64,000 nucleotides of DNA from assembly GCA_964016885.1 (NCBI GenBank), contig OZ024740.1, positions 295,267,097-295,331,096 on the forward strand, read 5' to 3'. Positions 46,701-60,376 of this stretch are shown piece after piece. The notes under the pieces were generated by a model that was not told the DNA's origin, did no database searches, and saw only the letters and a list, made by a program, of their open reading frames with translations. The DNA is from Eledone cirrhosa (taxonomy: Eukaryota; Mollusca; Cephalopoda; Octopoda; Eledonidae). Numbering within the stretch: position 1 is the stretch's first letter; every line of letters begins with the position of its first letter. The position numbers and the translations under genes were made by a program.

Positions 46701-47063
46701 ATTTTTTATTTGGGGGATCCATTTTTTATTTGGGTGATCCATTTTTTATTTGGGTGATTCATTTTTTATTTGGGGGATCTATTTTTTATTTGGGTGATCA
46801 ATTTTTTATTTCGGTGATCCATTTTTTATTTGGTGATCTATTTTTTATTTGGGGGAACCATTTTTTATTTGGGTGATCCATTTTTATTTGGGTGATCCAT
46901 TTTTTATTTGGGTTATCCATTTTTAATTTGGGTGATCCATTTTTTATTTGGGTGATCCATTTTTTATTTGAGGGATACATTTTTATTTGGGGGATCCATT
47001 TTTTATTTGATGGATCTCCCAAATAAAAAATGGATCACCCAAATAAAAAATGGATCACCCAAA
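43741..47063. repeat. Family A block A19, 3.3 kb with no B
   Basis: Eight arms: A+ to 43837, A- to 44500, A+ to 45273, A- to 45460, A+ to 46017, A- to 46460, A+ to 47014, A- to 47063. It includes two switches of the GGATCCCATCAAAT/TTTTTTATTTGGGGG type. Homopolymer lengths are irregular around 44600-45350 compared with the matching part of A20. Confidence 0.92.
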
Positions 47064-48451
47064 TTAATGCTGAAATTTTCTGGAAAAAATGACGAAATTT
47101 TCTGGAAAAAATGACGAAATTTTCAGCAAAAATGACGAAATTTTCTGGAAAAATTGGCGAAATATTCTGGATAAAGTGACGAAATATTCGTGAAAAAATG
47201 TCGAAATTTTTTGGAAAAAATGACGAAATTGTCGTCAAAAAATGACGAAATTTTCGGGAAATATTGACGAAATTTTCTGTGAAGAATGCCGAGATTTTCG
47301 GGAAAAAAGGTCGAAATTTTCGGCAAAAACTGTTGAAATTTTCGGCAAAAATTGTTGAAATTTTCGGCTGAAACTGACGAAATTTTCGGGAAAAAATGAC
47401 GAACTTTCCGGCAAAAATTTACGAAATTTTCATGAAAAAATGATGAAATTTTCTGTAAAAATTGACGAAAGTTTCGGGAAAAAATGCTGAAATTTTCTGG
47501 AAAAAATGACGAAATTTTCTGGAAAAATTGACGAAATATCCTGGATAAATTGACGAAATATTCGGTAAAAAATGTCGAAATTTTTTTGAAAAAATGACGA
47601 AACTATCGGCAAAAAATGATGAAATTTTCGGGAAAAATTGACGAAATTTTCTTTGATAAATGCCGAAATTTTCGGGAAAAAACGTCGAAATTTTCGGCTG
47701 AAACTGACGAAATTTTCGGGAAAAAATGATGAAACTTTGGGCAAAAATTGACTAAATTTTCCGGAAAAAATGACGAAATATTCGGCAAAAAATGACGAAA
47801 TTTTCGTGAAAAAATGCCGAAATTTTCCGCAAAAATTGACTAAAATTTCGGGAAAAATTGACGAAATTTTCGGGAAAAAATGCCGAAACTTTAGGGAAAA
47901 AAATGATGAGATTTTCGGCAAAAATTGACTACATTTTCGGGAAAAAATGACGAAAGTTTCGGCAAAAAGTGACGAAATTTTCTTGAAAAAATGCCGAAAT
48001 TTTCGGCAAAAAATGACAAAATTTTCGTGAAAAAATGCCGAAATTTTCCGCAAAAATTGACTAAATTTTCTGTAAAAATTGACGAAATTTTCGGTAAAAA
48101 ATGAGGAATTTTTAGGCAAAAATTGACGAAATTTTAGGGGAGAAATGAAAATATTTTCGGCAAAAATTGACGACATTTTCGGGAAAAAATGACGAAAGTT
48201 TCGGGAAAAAATGCCTAAATTTTCGGGAAAACAGGACGAAATTTTCGGTAAAAAGTGACGAAATTTTCGGCAAAAATTGACGAAATTTTCGGCAGAATTT
48301 GACGAAATTTTCGGGAAAAAACGCCGAAATTTTCGGGGAAAAATGAAAAAGTTTTCGGCCAAAATGACGAAATTTTCGGGAAAAAACGAGGAAATTTTCG
48401 TGAAAAAATGCCCAAATGTTCAGCAAAAAATGACGAAATTTTCGGCAAAAA
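47064..48451 (+). repeat. Family B block B20 (R type)
   Basis: Second copy of B19 with the same length and private changes. The last monomer before C reads GGCAAAAAAGAGGAGG in place of GGCAAAAATTAGGAGG. Confidence 0.93.
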
Positions 48452-48537
48452 AGAGGAGGTAGAATCTTAGGGGGTAGAACCTTAGGTGGTAAAACCTTAC
48501 GAGGTAGAACCAAGGGGTAGAAGCTTAGGGGGAATCC
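48452..48537 (+). repeat. Element C copy 18, diverged
   Basis: Same changes as copy 17. In addition, its first unit starts AGAGGAGG instead of TTAGGAGG. Confidence 0.94.
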
Positions 48538-51500
48538 ATTTTTTATTTCGGTGATCCATTTTCTATTTGGGGGATCCATTTTTTATTTCGGTGATCCATT
48601 TTTTATTTGGGTGATCCATTTTTTATTTGATGGATCTCCCAAATAAAAAATGGATCACCCAAATAAAAAATGGATCCCCCAAATAAAAAATGGATCACCC
48701 AAATAAAAAATGGATCACCCAAATAAAAACTTGATCCTCCAAATAAAAAATGGATCACCCAAATAAAAAAATGGATCCCCCAAATAAAAAATGGATCCCC
48801 CAAATAAAAAATGGATCCCCCAAATAAAAAATGGATCACCCAAATAAAAACTGGATCCCCCAAATAAAAAATGGATCCCCCAAATAAAAAATTGATCACC
48901 CAAATAAAAAATGGATCGCCCAAATAAAAAATGGATCCAAAAAATTAAAAATGGATCCCCCAAATAAAAAATGGATCCCCCAAATAAAAAATGGATCCCC
49001 CAAATAAAAAATGGATCACCCAAATTAAAAATTGATCACCCAAATAAAAAATGGATCGCCCAAATAAAAAATGGATCGCCCAAATAAAAAATGGATCACC
49101 CAAATAAAAAATGGATCACCCAAATAAAAAATGGATCCCCCAAATAAAAAATAGATCCCCCAAATAAAAAATGGATCACCCAAATAAAAAATGTATCCCC
49201 CAAATAAAAAATGGATCCCCCAAATAAAAAATGGATCACCCTAATAAAAAATGGATCCCCCCAAATAAAAAATGGATCACCCAAATAAAAAATGGACCCT
49301 TTTTTATTTGGGGGATCCATTTTTTATTTGGGTGATCCATTTTTTATTTGGGTGATCAATTTTTTATTTGGGGTATCCATTTTTTATTTGGGTGATCCAT
49401 TTATTATTTGGGTGATCCATTTTTTATTTGAGGGATCCATTTTTAATTTGGGTGATACATTTTTTATTTGGGTGATCCATTTTTTATTTGGGGGATCCAT
49501 TTTTTTTTTGGTGGATCCATTTTTTATTTGGGTGATCCATTTTTTATTTGGGTGATTCATTTTTTATTTGGGGGATCCATTTTTTATTTGGGTGATCCAT
49601 TTTTTATTTGGGGGATACATTTTTTATTTGGTGGATCCATTTTTTATTTGGGTGATCCATTTTTTATTTGGGTGATCCATTTTTTATTTGGGTGATCCAT
49701 TTTTTATTTGGGTGATCCATTTTTTATTTGGTGATCCATTTTTTATTTGGGTGATCCATTTTTTATTTGGGGGATCCATTTTTTATTTGGTGGATCCATT
49801 TTTTATTTGGGTCATCCATTTTTTATTTGGGTGATCCATTTTTTATTTGGGGGTCCATTTTTTATTTGGGTGATCCATTTTTTATTTGGGGGTCCATTTT
49901 TTATTTGGGTGATCCATTTTTTATTTGGGTGATCCATTTTTTATTTGGTTGATCCATTTTTTATTAGGGGTATCCATTTTTAATTTGGGTGATCCATTTT
50001 TTATTTGGGTGATCCATTTTTTATTTGAGGGATCCTTTTTTTATTTGGGGGATCCATTTTTTATTTGATGGATCTCCCAAATAAAAAATGGATCACCCAA
50101 ATAAAAAATAGATCCCCCAAATAAAAAATGGATCACCCAAATAAAAAAAGTATCCCCCAAATAAAAAATGGATCCCCCAAATAAAAAATGGATCACCCTA
50201 ATAAAAAATGGATCCCATCAAATAAAAAATGGATCACCCAAATAAAAAATGGATCCCTTTTTTATTTGGGGGATCCATTTTTTATTTGGGTGATCCATTT
50301 TTTATTTGGGTGATCAATTTTTTATTTGGGGTATCTATTTTTTATTTGGGTGATCCATTTATTATTTGGGTGATCCATTTTTTATTTGAGGGATCCATTT
50401 TTAATTTGGGTGATCCATTTTTTATTTGGGTGATCGATTTTTTATTTGGGGGATCCATTTTTTATTTGGGTGATCCATTTTTTATTTGGGTGATCCATTT
50501 TTTATTTGGGTGATCCATTTTTTATTTGGGTGATCCATTTTTTATTTGGGGGATCCATTTTTTATTTGGTGGATCCATTTTTTATTTGGGTGATCCATTT
50601 TTTATTTGGGTGATCCATTTTTTATTTGGGGGTCCATTTTTTATTTGGGTGATTCATTTTTTATTTGGGTGATCCATTTTTTATTTGGTTGATCCATTTT
50701 TTATTAGGGGTATCCATTTTTAATTTGGGTGATCCATTTTTTATTTGGGTGATCCATTTCTTATTTGAGGGATCCTTTTTTTATTTGGGGGATCCATTTT
50801 TTATTTGATGGATCTCCCAAATAATAAATGGATCACCCAAATAAAAAATGGATCCCTCAAATAAAAAATGGATCACCCAAATAAAAAATGGATCCCCCAA
50901 ATAAAAAATTGATCACCCAAATAAAAAATGGATCACCCAAATAAAAAATGGATCCCCCAAATAAAAAATGGTTCACCCAAATAAAAAATGGATCACCCAA
51001 ATAAAAAATGGATCCCCTAAATAAATAATGGATCACCCAAATCAAAAATGGATCACCCAAATAAAAAATGGATCCCCCAAATAAAAAATGGATCACCCAA
51101 ATAAAAAATGGATCCCCCAAATAAAAATGGATCACCCAAATAAAAAATGGATCACCCAAATAAAAAATGAATCATCCAAATAAAAAATGGATCACCCAAA
51201 TAAAAAATGGATCCCCCAAATAAAAAATGGATCACCCAAATAAAAAATGGATCCCTTTTTTATTTAGCGGATCCATTTTTTATTTCGGGGATCCATTTTT
51301 TATTTGGGTGATCCATTTTTTATTTGGGTGATCCATTCTTTATTTGGGGGATCCATTTTTATTTGGGTGATCCATTTTTCATTTGGGTGATCCATTTTTT
51401 ATTTGGGGGATCCATTTTTTATTTGGGTGATCCATTTTTTATTTGGGGGATCCATTTTTTATTTCGGTGATCCATTTTTTATTTGGGTGATCCATTTTTT

Positions 51501-52475
51501 ATTTGGGGGATCCATTTTTTATTTGGGTGATCCATTTTTATTTGGGGGTCCATTTTTTATTTGGGTGATCCATTTTTTATTTGGGTGATCCATTTTTTAT
51601 TTGGTTGATCCATTCTTTATTAGGGGTATCCATTTTTAATTTGGGTGATCCATTCATTATTTGGGTGATCCATTTTTTATTTGAGGGATCCATTTTGTAT
51701 TTGGGGGATCCATTTTTTATTTGATGGATCTCCCAAATAAAAAATGGATCACCCAAATAAAAAATGGATCCCTCAAATAAAAAATGGATCACCCAAATAA
51801 AAAATGGATCACCCAAATAAAAAATGGATCCCCCAAATAAAAAATTGATCACCCAAATAAAAAATGGATCACCCAAATAAAAAATGGATCCCCCAAATAA
51901 AAAATGGATCACCCAAATAAAAAATGGATACCCAAATAAAAAATGGATCACGCAAATAAAAAATGGATCCCCCAAATAAAAAATGGATCACCCAAATAAA
52001 AAATGGATCCCCCAAATAAAAAATGGATCACCCAAATAAAAAATGGATCCCCCAAATAAAAAATGGATCCCCCAAATAAAAAATGGATCCCCCAAATAAA
52101 AAATGGATCACCCAAATTAAAAATGGATTACCAAATAAAAAATGGAACGCCCAAATAAAAAATGGATCGCCCAAATAAAAAATGGATCACCCAAATAAAA
52201 AATGGATCCCTTTTTTATTTGGGGGATCCATTTTTTATTTAGGGGAACCATTTTTTATTTGGGTGATCCATTTTTTACTTGGGTGACCCATTTTTTATTT
52301 GGGGTATCCATTTTTAATTTGGGTGATCCATTTTTTATTTGGGTGATCCATTTTTTTATTTGAGGGATCCATTTTTTATTTGAGGGATACATTTTTTATT
52401 TGGGGGATCCATTTTTTATTTGATGGATCTCCCAAATAAAAAATGGATCACCCAAATAAAAAATGGATCACCCAA
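48538..52475. repeat. Family A block A20, 3.9 kb with no B
   Basis: Ten arms: A+ to 48633, A- to 49298, A+ to 50071, A- to 50256, A+ to 50811, A- to 51253, A+ to 51727, A- to 52208, A+ to 52427, A- to 52475. The first 2.6 kb repeats A19. The end (from about 51.9 kb) has the A5/A7/A14 markers GGATTACCAAAT and TTTACTTGGGTGACCC. Confidence 0.92.
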
Positions 52476-53798
52476 ATTAATGCTGAAATTTTCTGGAAAA
52501 AATGACGAAATTTTCTGGAAAAAATGACGAAATTTTCATCAAAAATGACGAAATTTTCTGGAAAAATTGGCGAAATATTCTGGATAAATTGACGAAATAT
52601 TCGTGAAAAAATGTCGAAATTTTTTGGAAACAATGACGAAATTGTCGTCAAAAAATGACGAAATTTTCGGGAAATATTGACGAAATTTTCTGTGAAAAAT
52701 GCCGAAATTTTCGGGAAAAAACGTCGAAATTTTCGGCAAAAATTGTTGAAATTTTTGGCTGAAACTGACGAAATTTTCGGGAAAAAATGACGAAATTTTT
52801 AGCAACAATGACGAAATTTTCTGGAAAAATTGACGAAATATCCTGGATAAATTGACGAAATATTCGGTAAAAAATGTCGAAATTTTTTTGAAAAAATGAC
52901 GAAATTATCGGCAAAAAATGATGAAATTTTCGGAAAAAATTGACGAAATTTTCTTTGAAAAATGCCGAAATTTTCGGGAAAAAACGTCGAAATTTTCGCT
53001 GAAACTGACAAAATTTTCGGGCAAAAATGATGAAATTTTGGGCAAAAATTCACTAAATTTTCCGGAAAAAATCACGAAATTTTCGGCAAAAAATGACGAA
53101 ATTTTCGTGAAAAAATGCCGAAATTTTCCGCAAAAATTGACTAAATTTTCGGGGAAAATTGACGAAATTGTCGGTAAAAAATCAGGAATTTTTAGGCAAA
53201 AATTGACGAAATTTTCGGGAAAAATTGACGAAATTTTCGGGGGAAAATGCCGAAACTTTAGGGAAAAAAATGATAAAATTTTCGGCAAAAATTGACTACA
53301 TTTTCGGGAAAAAATGACGAAAGTTTCGGCAAAAAGTGACGAAATTTTCTTGGAAAAATGCCGAAATTTATCTGGAAAAAACGTCGAAATTTTCGGCAAC
53401 AATTGTTGAAATTTTCGGCTGAAATTGACAAAATTTTCGGGAAAAAATGATGAAATTTTCGGCAAAAATTGACTAAATTTTCCGGAAAAAATCACGAAAT
53501 TTTCGGCAAAAAATCACGAAATTTTCGTGAAAAAATGCCGAAATTTTCCGCAAAAATTGACTAAATTTTCGGCAAAAATTGACTAAATTTTCGGCAGAAT
53601 TTGACGAAATTTTCTTCAAAGAAAATCCGAAATTTTCGGCAAAAATTGACGATATTTTCGGGAAAAAACGCCGAAATTTTCGAGGAAAAATGAAAAAATT
53701 TTCGGCCAAAATGACGAAATTTTCGGGAAAAAACGACGAAATTTTCGTGAAAAAATGCCCAAATGTTCGCCAAAAAATTACGAAATTTTCGGCAAAAA
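52476..53798 (+). repeat. Family B block B21 (P type)
   Basis: Colinear with B15 (31860-33175), including the double GACTAAATTTTCGGCAAAAA monomer near 53560-53595. Private changes: TTTTCATCAAAAATG near 52535, TTAGCAACAATGACG near 52800, GTTCGCCAAAAAATTACG before C. Confidence 0.92.
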
Positions 53799-53884
53799 TT
53801 AGGAGGTAGAATCTTAGGGGGTAGAACCTTAGGAGGTAAAACCTTAGGAGGTAGAACCAAGCGGTAGAACCTTAGGGGGAATCC
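53799..53884 (+). repeat. Element C copy 19, AAGCGG variant
   Basis: The fifth unit is AAGCGGTAGAACC; the third unit keeps TTAGGAGGTAAAACC, unlike copy 13. Confidence 0.95.
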
Positions 53885-55969
53885 ATTTTTTATTTCGGTG
53901 ATCCATTTTCTATTTGGGGGATCCATTTTTTATTTCGGTGATCCATTTTTTATTTGGGTGATCCATTTTTTATTTCATGGATCTCCCAAATAAAAAATGG
54001 ATCCCCCAAATAAAAGATGGATCCCCCAAATAAAAAATGGATCACCCTAATAAAAAATGGATCCCCCCAAATAAAAAATGGATCCATTTTTTATTTGGGT
54101 GATCCATTTTTTATTTGGGTGATCCATTTTTCATTTGGGTGATCCATTTTTTATTTGGTTGATCCATCTTTTATTAGGGGTATCCATTTTTAATTTGGGT
54201 GATCCATCTTTTATTAGGGGTATCCATTTTTAATTTGGGTGATCCATTTTTTATTTGGGTGATCCATTTTTTATTTGAGGGATCCATTTTTTATTTGGGG
54301 GATCCATTTTTTATTTGATGGATCTCCCAAATAAAAAATGGATCACCCAAATAAAAAATGGATCCCTCAAATAAAAAATGGATCACCCAAATAAAAAATG
54401 GATCACCCAAATAAAAAATGGATCCCCCAAATAAAAATGGATCACCCAAATATAAAATGGATCACCCAAATAAAAAATGGATCCCCCAAATAAAAAATGA
54501 ATCACCCAAATAAAAAATGGATCCCTTTTTTATTTAGAGGATCCATTTTTTATTTCGGGGATCCATTTTTTATTTGGGTGATCCATTTTTTATTTGGGTG
54601 ATCCATTCTTTATTTGGGGCATCCATTTTTTATTTGGGTGATCCATTTTTCATTTGGGTGATCCATTTTTTATTTGGGGGATCCATTTTTTATTTCGGTG
54701 ATCCATTTTTTATTTGGGGGATCCATTTTTTATTTCGGTGATCCATTTTTTATTTGGGTGATCCATTTTTTATTTGGGGGATCCATTTTTTATTTGGGTG
54801 ATCCATTTTTTATTTGGTTGATCCATTTTTTATTAGGGGTATCCATTTTTAATTTGGGTGATCCATTTATTATTTGGGTGATCCATTTTTTATTTGAGCG
54901 ATCCATTTTGTATTTGGGGGATCCATTTTTTATTTGATGGATCTCCCAAATAAAAAATGGATCACCCAAATAAAAAATGGATCCCTCAAATAAAAAATAG
55001 ATCACCCAAATAAAAAATGGATCCCCCAAATAAAAAATTGATCACCCAAATAAAAAATGGATCACCGAAATAAAAAATGGATCCCCCAAATAAAAAATGG
55101 TTCACCCAAATAAAAAATGGATCACCCAAATAAAAAATGGATCCCCTAAATAAAAAAAGGATCACCCAAATAAAAAATGGATCACCCAAATAAAAAATAG
55201 ATCCCCCAAATAAAAAATGGATCACCCAAATAAAAAATGGATCCCCAAATAAAAATGGATCACCCAAATAAAAAATGGATCACCCAAATAAAAGATGAAT
55301 CACCCAAATAAAAAATGGATCACCCAAATAAAAAATGGATCCCCCAAATAAAAAAGTGATCACCCAAATAAAAAATGGATCCCTTTTTTATTTAGCGGAT
55401 CCATTTTTTATTTCGGGGATCCATTTTTTATTTGGGTGATCCATTTTTTTATTTGGGGGATCCATTTTTTATTTGGGTGAACCATTTTTTATTTGGGGGA
55501 TCCATTTTTTATTTGGGTGATCCATTTTTTATTTGGGTGATCCATTTTTTATTTGGGGGATCCATTTTTTATTTGGGTGATCCATTTTTTATTTGGTGGA
55601 TCCATTTTTTATTTGGGGGATCCATTTTTTATTTGGGTGATCCATTTTTTATTTGGGTGATCCATTTTTTATTTGGGGGATCTATTTTTTATTTGGGTGA
55701 TCAATTTTTTATTTGGGTGATCCATTTTTTATTTGGTGATCCATTTTTTATTTGGGGGAACCATTTTTTATTTGGGTGATCCATTTTTTATTTGGGTGAT
55801 CCATTTTTTATTTGGGGTATCCATTTTTAATTTGGGTGATCAATTTTTGATTTGGGTGATCCATTTTTTATTTGAGGGATACATTTTTTATTTGGGGGAT
55901 CCATTTTTTATTTGATGGATCTCCCAAATAAAAAATGGATCACCGAAATAAAAAATGGTTCACCCAAAC
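53885..55969. repeat. Family A block A21 (Q type)
   Basis: Arms: A+ to 53981, A- to 54082, A+ to 54321, A- to 54524, A+ to 54940, A- to 55382, A+ to 55918, A- to 55969. Third copy of the A15/A17 pattern. The perfect palindrome is at 54073-54092. Compared with A15, the A- arm near 54.4 kb is shorter by about 135 bp. Confidence 0.92.
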
Positions 55970-57004
55970 TAATGCTGAAATTTTCTGGAAAAAATGACGA
56001 TATTTTCTGGAAAAAATGACGAAATTTTCAGCAAAAATGACGAAATTTTCTGGAAAAATTGACGAAAAATTCTGGATAAATTGACGAAATATTCGTGAAA
56101 AAATGTCGAAATTTTTTGGAAACAATGACGAAATTGTCGTCAAAAAATGACGAAATTTTCGGGAAATATTGACGAAATTTTCTGTGATAAATGCCGAAAT
56201 TTTCGGGAAAAAACGTCGAAATTTTCGGCAAAAATTGTTGAAATTTTCGGCTGAATCTGACGAAATTTTCGGGAAAAAATGACGAAATTTCCGGCAAAAA
56301 TTTACGAAATTTTCTGTAAAAATTGACGAAAGTTTCGGGAAAAAATGCTGAAATTTTCTGGAAAAAATGACGAAATTTTTAGCAAAAATGACGAAATTTT
56401 CTGGAAAAATTGACGAAATATCCTGGATAAATTGACGAAATATTCGGTAAAAAATGTCGAAATTTTTTTGAAAAAATGACGAAATTATCGGCAAAAAATT
56501 ATGAAATTTTCGGGAAAAAACGTCGAAATTTTCGGCTGAAACTGACGAAATTTTCGGGAAAAAATGATAAAATTTTTGGCAAAAATTGACTAAATTTTCC
56601 GGAAAAAATGACGGAATATTCGGCAAAAAATGACGAAATTTTCGTGAAAAAATGCCGAAATTTTTCCGCAAAAATTGACTAAATTTTCTGTAAAAAATGC
56701 CGAAATTTTAGGGGAAAAAATAATGAAATTTTCGGCAAAAATTGACCACATTTTCGGGAAAAAATGACGAAAGTTTCGGGAAAAAATGCCTAAATTTTCG
56801 GGAAAAAAGGACGAAATTTTCGGTAAAAAGTGACGAAATTTTCGGCAAAAATTGACGAAATTTTCGGGAAAAAATGCCGAAATTTTAGGGGAAAAATGAA
56901 AAAAATTTCGGCCAAAATGACGAAATTTTCGGAAAAAAACGACGAAATTTTCGTGAAAAAATGCCCAAATGTTCGGCAAAAAATGACGAAATTTTCGGCA
57001 AAAA
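55970..57004 (+). repeat. Family B block B22 (Q type)
   Basis: Colinear with B16, starting after CCCAAACTAATGCTG. One monomer is missing near 56310 (the TTTCATGAAAAAATG monomer). Confidence 0.92.
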
Positions 57005-57090
57005 TTAGGAGGAAGAATCTTAGGGGGTAGAACCTTAGGAGGTAAAACCTTAGGAGGTAGAACCAAGGGGTAGAACCTTAGGGGGAATCC
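57005..57090 (+). repeat. Element C copy 20
   Basis: The first unit reads TTAGGAGGAAGAATC; the rest is canonical. Confidence 0.95.
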
Positions 57091-58494
57091 ATTTTTTATT
57101 TCCGTGATCCATTTTCTATTTGGGGGATCCATTTTTTATTTCGGTGATCCATTTTTTATTTGGGTGATCCATTTTTTATTTGATGGATCTCCCAAATAAA
57201 AAATGGATCACCCAAATAAAAAATGGATCCCCCAAATAAAAAATGGATCACCCAAATAAAAAATGGATCACCCAAATAAAAACTTGATCCTCCAAATAAA
57301 AAATGGATCACCCAAATAGAAAATGGATCCCCCAAATAAAAAATGGATCACCCAAATAAAAACTGGATCCCCCAAATAAAAAATGGATCCCCCAAATAAA
57401 AAATTGATCACCCAAACAAAAAATGGATCGCCCAAATAAAAAATGGATCCAAAAAATTAAAAATGGATTACCCAAATAAAAAATGGATCACCCAAATAAA
57501 AAATGGATACCCCAAATAAAAAATGGATCACCCAAATAAAAAATGGACCCCCAAATAAAAAATGGATCACCCAAATTAAAAATGGATCACCCAAATAAAA
57601 AATGGATCGCCCAAATAAAAAATGGATCGCCCAAATAAAAAATGGATCACCCAAATAAAAAATGGATCCCCCAAATAAAAAATGGATCACCCAAATAAAA
57701 AATGGATCACCGAAATAAAAAATGGATCCCCCAAATAAAAAATGGATCACCCAAAGAAAAAATGGATCCCCCAAATGAAAAATGGATCACCGAAATAAAA
57801 AATGGATCAGCCAAATAAAAAATGAATCACCCAAATAAAAAATGGATCACCCAAATAAAAAATGGATCCCGCAATTAAAAAATGGATCACCCAAATAAAA
57901 AATGGATCCCTTTTTTATTTAGCGGATCCATTTTTTATTTGGGGGATCCATTTTTTATTTGGGTGATCCATTTTTTATTTGGGTGATCCATTTTTCATTT
58001 GGGGGATCCACTTTTTATTTGGGTGATCCATTTTTTATTTGGGGGATCCATTTTTTATTTCGGTGATCCATTTTTTATTTGGGTGATCTATTTTTTATTT
58101 GGGGGATCCATTTTTTATTTGGGTGATCCATTTTTTATTTGGTGGATCCATTTTTTATTTGGGGGATCCATATTTTATTTGGGTGATCCATTTTTTATTT
58201 GGGTGATCCATTTTTTATTTGGGGGATCTATTCTTTATTTGGGTGATCAATTTTTTATTTCGGTGATCCATTTTTTATTTGGTCATCTATTTTTTATTTG
58301 GGGGAACCATTTTTTATTTGGGTGATCCATTTTTATTTGGGTGATCCATTTTTTATTTGGGTTATCCATTTTTAATTTGGGTGATCCATTTTTTATTTGG
58401 GTGATCCATTTTTTATTTGAGGGATACATTTTCATTTGGGGGATCCATTTTTTATTTGATGGATCTCCCAAATAAAAAATGGATCACCCAAATT
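57091..58494. repeat. Family A block A22 (R type)
   Basis: Arms: A+ 57091-57186, A- 57187-57909, A+ 57910-58462, A- 58463-58494. Colinear with A18 at a 16,246-bp offset and with A23 at 1,864 bp. The final A- arm is one monomer shorter than usual. Confidence 0.92.
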
Positions 58495-58869
58495 AATGCT
58501 GAAATTTTCTGGAAAAAATGACGAAATTTTCTGGAAAAAATGACGAAATTTTCCGAAAAAAATCACGAAATTTTCGGCAAAAAATGACGAAATTTTCGTG
58601 AAAAAATGCCGAAATTTTCCGCAAAAATTGACTAAATTTTCGGCAAAAATTGACTAAATTTTCGGCAGAATTTGACGAAATATTCTTCAAAAAAATCCGA
58701 AATTTTCGGCAAAAATTGACGATATTTTCGGGAAAAAACGCCGAAATTTTCGAGGAAAAATGAAAAAATTTTCGGCCAAAATGACGAAATTTTCGGGAAA
58801 AAAACGACGAAATTTTCGTGAAAAAATGCCCAAATGTTCGGCAAAAAATTACGAAATTTTAGGCAAAAA
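58495..58869 (+). repeat. Family B block B23, shortest forward block (375 bp)
   Basis: Contains only the first three monomers of a TTAATGCTG-type start joined to the last part of a B15-like block. It is the forward counterpart of the inverted block B17. It ends in AATTACGAAATTTTAGGCAAA, a monomer seen only in these two. Confidence 0.93.
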
Positions 58870-58955
58870 TTAGGAGGTAGAATCTTAGGGGGTAGAACCT
58901 TAGGAGGTAAAACCTTAGGAGGTAGAACCAAGCGGTAGAACCTTAGGGGGAATCC
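58870..58955 (+). repeat. Element C copy 21, AAGCGG variant
   Basis: The fifth unit is AAGCGGTAGAACC, as in copies 13, 15 and 19. Confidence 0.95.
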
Positions 58956-60376
58956 ATTTTTTATTTCGGTGATCCATTTTCTATTTGGGGGATCCATTTT
59001 TTATTTCGGTGATCCATTTTTTATTTGGGTGATCCATTTTTTATTTGATGGATCTCCCAAATAAAAAATGGATCACCCAAATAAAAAATGGATCCCCCAA
59101 ATAAAAAATGGATCACCCAAATAAAAAATGGATCACCCAAATAAAAACTTGATCCTCCAAATAAAAAATGGATCACCCAAATAGAAAATGGATCCCCCAA
59201 ATAAAAAATAGATCACCCAAATAAAAACTGGATCCCCAAATAAAAAATGGATCCCCCAAATAAAAAATTGATCACCCAAACAAAAAATGGATCGCCCAAA
59301 TAAAAAATGGATCCAAAAAATTAAAAATGGATCACCCAAATAAAAAATGGATCACCCAAATAAAAAATGGATACCCCAAATAAAAAATGGATCACCCAAA
59401 TAAAAAATGGACCCCCAAATAAAAAATGGATCACCCAAATTAAAAATGGATCACCCAAATAAAAAATGGATCGCCCAAATAAAAAATGGATCGCCCAAAT
59501 AAAAAATGGATCACCCAAATAAAAAATGGATCCCCCAAATAAAAAATGGATCACCCAAATAAAAAATGGATCACCGAAATAAAAAATGGATTCCCCAAAT
59601 AAAAAATGGATCACCGAAATAAAAAATGGATCCCCCAAATGAAAAATGTATCACCGAAATAAAAAATGGATCAGCCAAATAAAAAATGAATCACCCAAAT
59701 AAAAAATGGATCACCCAAATAAAAAATGGATCCCGCAAATAAAAAATGGATCACCCAAATAAAAAATGGATCCCTTTTTTATTTAGCGGATCCATTTTTT
59801 ATTTGGGGGATCCATTTTTTATTTGGGTGATCCATTTTTTATTTGGGTGATCCATTTTTCATTTGGGGGATCCATTTTTTATTTGGGTGATCCATTTTTT
59901 ATTTGGGGGATCCATTTTTTATTTCGGTGATCCATTTTTTATTTGGGTGATCCATTTTTTATTTGGGGGATCCATTTTTTATTTGGGTGATCCATTTTTT
60001 ATTTGGTGGATCCATTTTTTATTTGGGGGATCCATTTTTTATTTGGGTGATCCATTTTTTATTTGGGTGATCCATTTTTTATTTGGGGGATCTATTTTTT
60101 ATTTGGGTGATCAATTTTTTATTTCGGTGATCCATTTTTTATTTGGTGATCTATTTTTTATTTGGGGGAACCATTTTTTATTTGGGTGATCCATTTTTAT
60201 TTGGGTGATCCATTTTTTATTTGGGTTATCCATTTTTAATTTGGGTGATCCATTTTTTATTTGGGTGATCCATTTTTTATTTGAGGGATACATTTTTATT
60301 TGGGGGATCCATTTTTTATTTGATGGATCTCCCAAATAAAAAATGGATCACCCAAATAAAAAATGGATCACCCAAA
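58956..60376. repeat. Family A block A23 (R type)
   Basis: Arms: A+ 58956-59051, A- 59052-59772, A+ 59773-60328, A- 60329-60376. Differs from A22 by scattered bases, such as GGATTCCCC near 59590 and ATGTATCACCG near 59647. Confidence 0.92.

Larger units (their letters stand above)
41524..51117. repeat. Tandem segmental duplication, two copies of about 4,797 bp
   Basis: Copy 1 is about 41524-46320 and copy 2 about 46321-51117. B19/B20 and C17/C18 are offset exactly 4,797 bp and share private C changes (TTAGGTGG, TTACGAGG, GTAGAAGC). Differences are few and mostly in homopolymer length (for example near 42785/47582 and 44605/49402). Copy ends are placed where CCCAAATGAAAAATGG changes to CCCAAATAAAAATGG. 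Confidence 0.9.
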
